Assembly: GCA_024036415.1 (NCBI GenBank)
Contig: JAMWET010001895.1
Location: 42,501 to 106,500 of the forward strand
DNA from: Prochilodus magdalenae
Lineage: Eukaryota > Chordata > Actinopteri > Characiformes > Prochilodontidae
Direction of reading: 5' to 3'
Length of the DNA stretch: 64,000 nucleotides
The position numbers and the translations under genes are program-made. Positions within the stretch are counted from its first letter, which is position 1; every line of letters begins with the position of its first letter. The notes beneath the pieces are model-generated. The model had not been told where the DNA came from and ran no database searches. It saw only the letters and a program-made list of their open reading frames with translations. Shown here piece after piece: positions 61,601 through 64,000 of the stretch.

Positions 61601-63712
61601 AATATCAGTTATGCTAGCCTCTTGTTTACAGGCCCGGCTCTACTAACCTCCCCGTCCTCTCTCACCTTTAGTCTTTCGTGTGATCGGCTGTTTAAGCGAT
61701 AGGTGGTGCACAGTGACCCAGACGGTGGTCTCCCCTCGGTCCAGCTCAGCTTTGGGCAGCTTGCACTGGCTCATGGCTGAGAAGAAGCCCTGGGCGTCTG
61801 GGCGCGGGGCAGCCAGGGATAGCGGGGCAGCAACGGGACACAGCTCACCGCCCTCACAGAACCAGCGGAAGGTGATGATGTCCGGGTGGAAGTGAGAGGC
61901 CTTTACGGTCAGCGTGACGATACCTGGAGAGGGACAGGCTGTTACTGACACTGAGGACAGACTGATACGTATGGACTGCACACTGTAAAAGTAGTCCCTG
62001 TGGGTAGGCGTGTATACATGCAGGTATGTGGGATAGATACCTGTGTCCTCACTGGGTTCTGAGAGCTGGATCTCCGACACATCCGGCGGTGCTGAACAAG
62101 GAAAATAAATAAGTGGGAGGTAAAGAAGCAGCCAGAACTTGACAGTACAGGTCAGAGGTCACCTACTCATAAGCCATATGGACTCCTAGGCCCTACTGTC
62201 CTGTCCTGTGTATGCACGCAAAGGGCAAGAGCACTAGGCTTAAAGAGCCCATATGCATTGGACATCAGTATGGGATATCAGTATGTAAAGTCATTATGAG
62301 GTGGTGTCACCTCAGGGGACGGCTTGGGAACGCCCACACCTGTACAAGTTGTGTAGAAGTTGTGAGTGAGGCTGAGCAGCCCAGTGATTCAGATCTTATT
62401 GCCACGTGTGTGCTTATACAGGTGTGGCCGTTCCCAAAGCATCCTCTGAAGTACCGCCAATTCATAATTAATTTACATATTAATGTTCACACACACACAG
62501 TGTATAGACACACTACGTGTGTTTAGTATGTGCACACACATATCGTCCCTGTCCAAAGAAAAACAAGTATCTCCAAAATGGCAACTTTACAGGAGAGGCC
62601 AAAAACCTCATTCAATTTTAATGTAAGTCAATGGAACCAGACGTCTTACCAAGCACTTTTGGGCCATTTCAATTGGTCCATTCTTCATGCAAATCTCACA
62701 AAGTGTAAACAGGAGCTGCACTGTTCAAATGATGCGTAAAAGTCAAAATGGACAAAAATGGAGATACATGTTTTTCATTGGACAGCGACGATATATATAT
62801 ATATATATATTCACAAGTCAGAGTTGCAGTGCATGTCCTTCCTGGCCCGTACAGCCCATACACCTGAGCTAATCTGCCTGTTTTGAGTTTACTGTGTCTC
62901 TGATGTGACCAAAACCAACATATTTACATATATCTGCATATTTGGCCTACAGAGGTTTAGCTCCACCGACCTCCACTGTAGCTATATATGGTGTTGTTAT
63001 CCCGAACTGCTTTTAGAATGTGCCAGCCAATCTGAACAGAGCTCATTTACATATCTTTACATGTTTAAAGAAAAAGTTATTTTATGTTGATTATTGCTTT
63101 GATGCCTCGTTTGAATACAGCAGCTGCTGTATACACTGGGTGTACATTTCATGATCAATGGACCAACAGAAACAGCCCAGAACTGCTTGGGAGAAACTCA
63201 GGTTTTCGGGCTCTCCTGTAAAGCTGAAATTTTGGAGATAGGTGTGATGATCTATGAGTCCTAAAGGCCCAGCCTGTTTAATATGAAGGGTTAAAGGGAG
63301 GGTGGAGATGGGGCTTGTGTTTACCTTCTCCAGAATAACCATGTGGAACTAATGCACAGGCTGAAGTGAGCGAGCTCCTGGCTGGTTCTGTATATTCAGG
63401 GAGATGCTAAAAACAGCTGCAAGGCAAACACAGGCCTAGTTTGAACAGGCTTACCCAGCACGGTGAACTTCTCCGACACTTTCTCCATCACTATCTTGTC
63501 TTTGCCTTTGTAGGACATCTGGCATTTGAAGACTGCCCCCTTGTGGACGGACAGGTTTGGAATGAAGGTGAAGGAGGAGATCAGCTGTTTGATGGGTCCT
63601 GAAGAGTGCAGGGGCTGCCGGGTGTGCAGTTTGTAATACCCCGGGGCGGTGGCTGACAGCAGGGGGGCTTTCTCAGACACTAGAGACACGCGGGAGATCC
63701 TTGGGGTGTGGC
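55601..63712 (-). CDS. Immunoglobulin-superfamily protein, C1-type domains (5' end outside window)
   Basis: Exons, 5' to 3': 63455-63712, 62041-62091, 61666-61923, 60508-60858, 58831-59100, 57229-57480, 55601-55626. Internal exons are all phase 1-1, the hallmark of Ig-domain exons, and all sites are GT-AG. Domain A (63455-63712): FTFIPNLSVHKGAVFKCQMS. Domain B (62041-62091 plus 61666-61923): ASHFHPDIITFRWF and TVWVTVHHLSL. Domain C (60508-60858) is a good C1 set: LGCDITGFYPPDISVKWLK and GEIVCRVEHCSL. Domain D (58831-59100): GGVPRPKVVWAAGG and LLSVCALVRS. It is followed by an acidic linker and LRVTVEVIHPAFSLPVYHTW (57229-57480), then a short end PEEEVSS. No transmembrane segment was seen, so it may be secreted, or a membrane exon was missed. 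SIRP-, tapasin- or B7-like ancestry is possible. I do not recognise a specific gene. Confidence 0.8.
56045..56965. repeat. 31-bp minisatellite rich in CCAAT motifs
   Basis: About 29 units of 'cccaacttgtcgaccaatca' plus 'gaggctgtgtt'. Most units keep CCAATCAG, the core of an NF-Y site. The array lies in the last intron of the Ig-domain gene. The open frames (VCVPDLSTNQ-type repeats) are not considered coding. Confidence 0.96.
57490..58700. other. Ig-gene intron, no gene seen
   Basis: Contains a short direct duplication of 'tcactctagatcattctaga' type sequence (57580-57665) and a loose inverted pair around 57720-57990 ('acatcttcatgttccagttg' and 'caactgaaacatgaagatgt'). No coding signal. Confidence 0.6.
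59708..60390 (-). mobile_element. Tc1-like transposon relic, best of three copies
   Basis: Over 90% alike by eye to 160-700. The minus strand encodes a DDE region (VIFSDESRFSLGGDA) and WRHRGQRQDE before frameshifts break the frame. It lies in an intron of the Ig-domain gene between exons 60508-60858 and 58831-59100. Confidence 0.7.
62543..62791. mobile_element. MITE with 32-bp terminal inverted repeats
   Basis: Left end TCGTCCCTGTCCAAAGAAAA (62543 on) and right end (62760-62791), whose reverse complement starts TCGTCGCTGTCCAATGAAAA, match at about 28 of 32 positions. Flanking TA on both sides suggests a Tc1/mariner-type target duplication. It is 249 bp, non-coding, in an intron of the Ig-domain gene. 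Confidence 0.8.
63105..63240. mobile_element. Partial copy of the same MITE family
   Basis: 'cagcagctgctgtatacact', 'catttcatgatcaatggacc' and 'gaaattttggagata' align with internal parts and one end of the 62543-62791 element, in opposite orientation. Confidence 0.5.
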
Positions 63713-64000
63713 CTGAGGGGTAAACGGGACCCGAGCTTTTCTCTCCTGAGAAGGAGAAAGAGAGGTTAATGACAGTGGAAGTCTGGAACTGTTAGCATAG
63801 TGCTACTGTCTGTGGGTGTGCTCATCAGTGCCCACAGTGTGGCGTTGTTCAGTAATCTCCATCCTGATCAGAGATGGAGTTGATTATGTTGTCTATGAAC
63901 ACAGAATTCATAATAGCTATAGCTGTTTATAGCTCTGTGTTAATCTCAGTCCAGGGTTAGTCCGTGTACAGTCTCAGAACAGGGGCTGTGGTTTTAATGT
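63713..64000. other. Ig-gene intron at window edge
   Basis: Upstream of the acceptor at 63712. No further exon of the Ig-domain gene is visible before the window ends, so the signal peptide and any V-type domain must lie beyond it. Confidence 0.7.

Overview
The window looks like teleost fish genomic DNA. Genes are interrupted by GT-AG introns with vertebrate-type exons. The intergenic and intronic space holds tRNA-derived SINEs, decayed Tc1-like transposons, hairpin MITEs and many mini- and microsatellites, typical of ray-finned fish. No prokaryotic features were seen. The species cannot be fixed from the sequence alone.

Four protein-coding genes were reconstructed by joining exons by hand. 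All lie on the minus strand, so transcription runs from high to low coordinates. (1) About 63.7-55.2 kb: an immunoglobulin-superfamily gene built mainly of C1-type domains, cut at its 5' end by the right edge of the window. (2) About 52.4-38.3 kb: an apolipoprotein B receptor (apobr)-like gene with a 19-codon first exon, one 4.9-kb exon coding a Glu-rich repetitive protein, and two small 3' exons. (3) About 37.1-24.9 kb: ppp4c, catalytic subunit of protein phosphatase 4, complete in eight coding exons (307 aa). (4) About 22.6-1.6 kb: eif3c, subunit C of translation initiation factor 3, complete in 21 coding exons (925 aa in the basic form). From memory, EIF3C, APOBR and PPP4C all lie on human 16p11.2, which fits an old linkage.

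The most unusual region is the 3' part of eif3c (about 2.9-8.4 kb). The exon coding the GYQQ/GYQR-rich C-terminal tail has been multiplied. A 42-nt exon at 8366-8407 is followed by four identical 48-nt exons at 7575-7622, 5945-5992, 4493-4540 and 2907-2954, each inside a roughly 1.5-1.6-kb tandem duplication, and then by the terminal exon. All are phase 1-1, so any number can be included without a frameshift. Each 48-nt copy also runs past its weak donor into a stop codon followed at once by AATAAA, so it could instead act as an alternative terminal exon.

Other points of interest are loss of canonical Ig cysteines in several domains of the first gene, a 31-bp minisatellite carrying dense CCAATCAG motifs in that gene, a (TG)n tract touching the last apobr splice acceptor, and several related palindromic or MITE-like elements, one of them in the apobr promoter.
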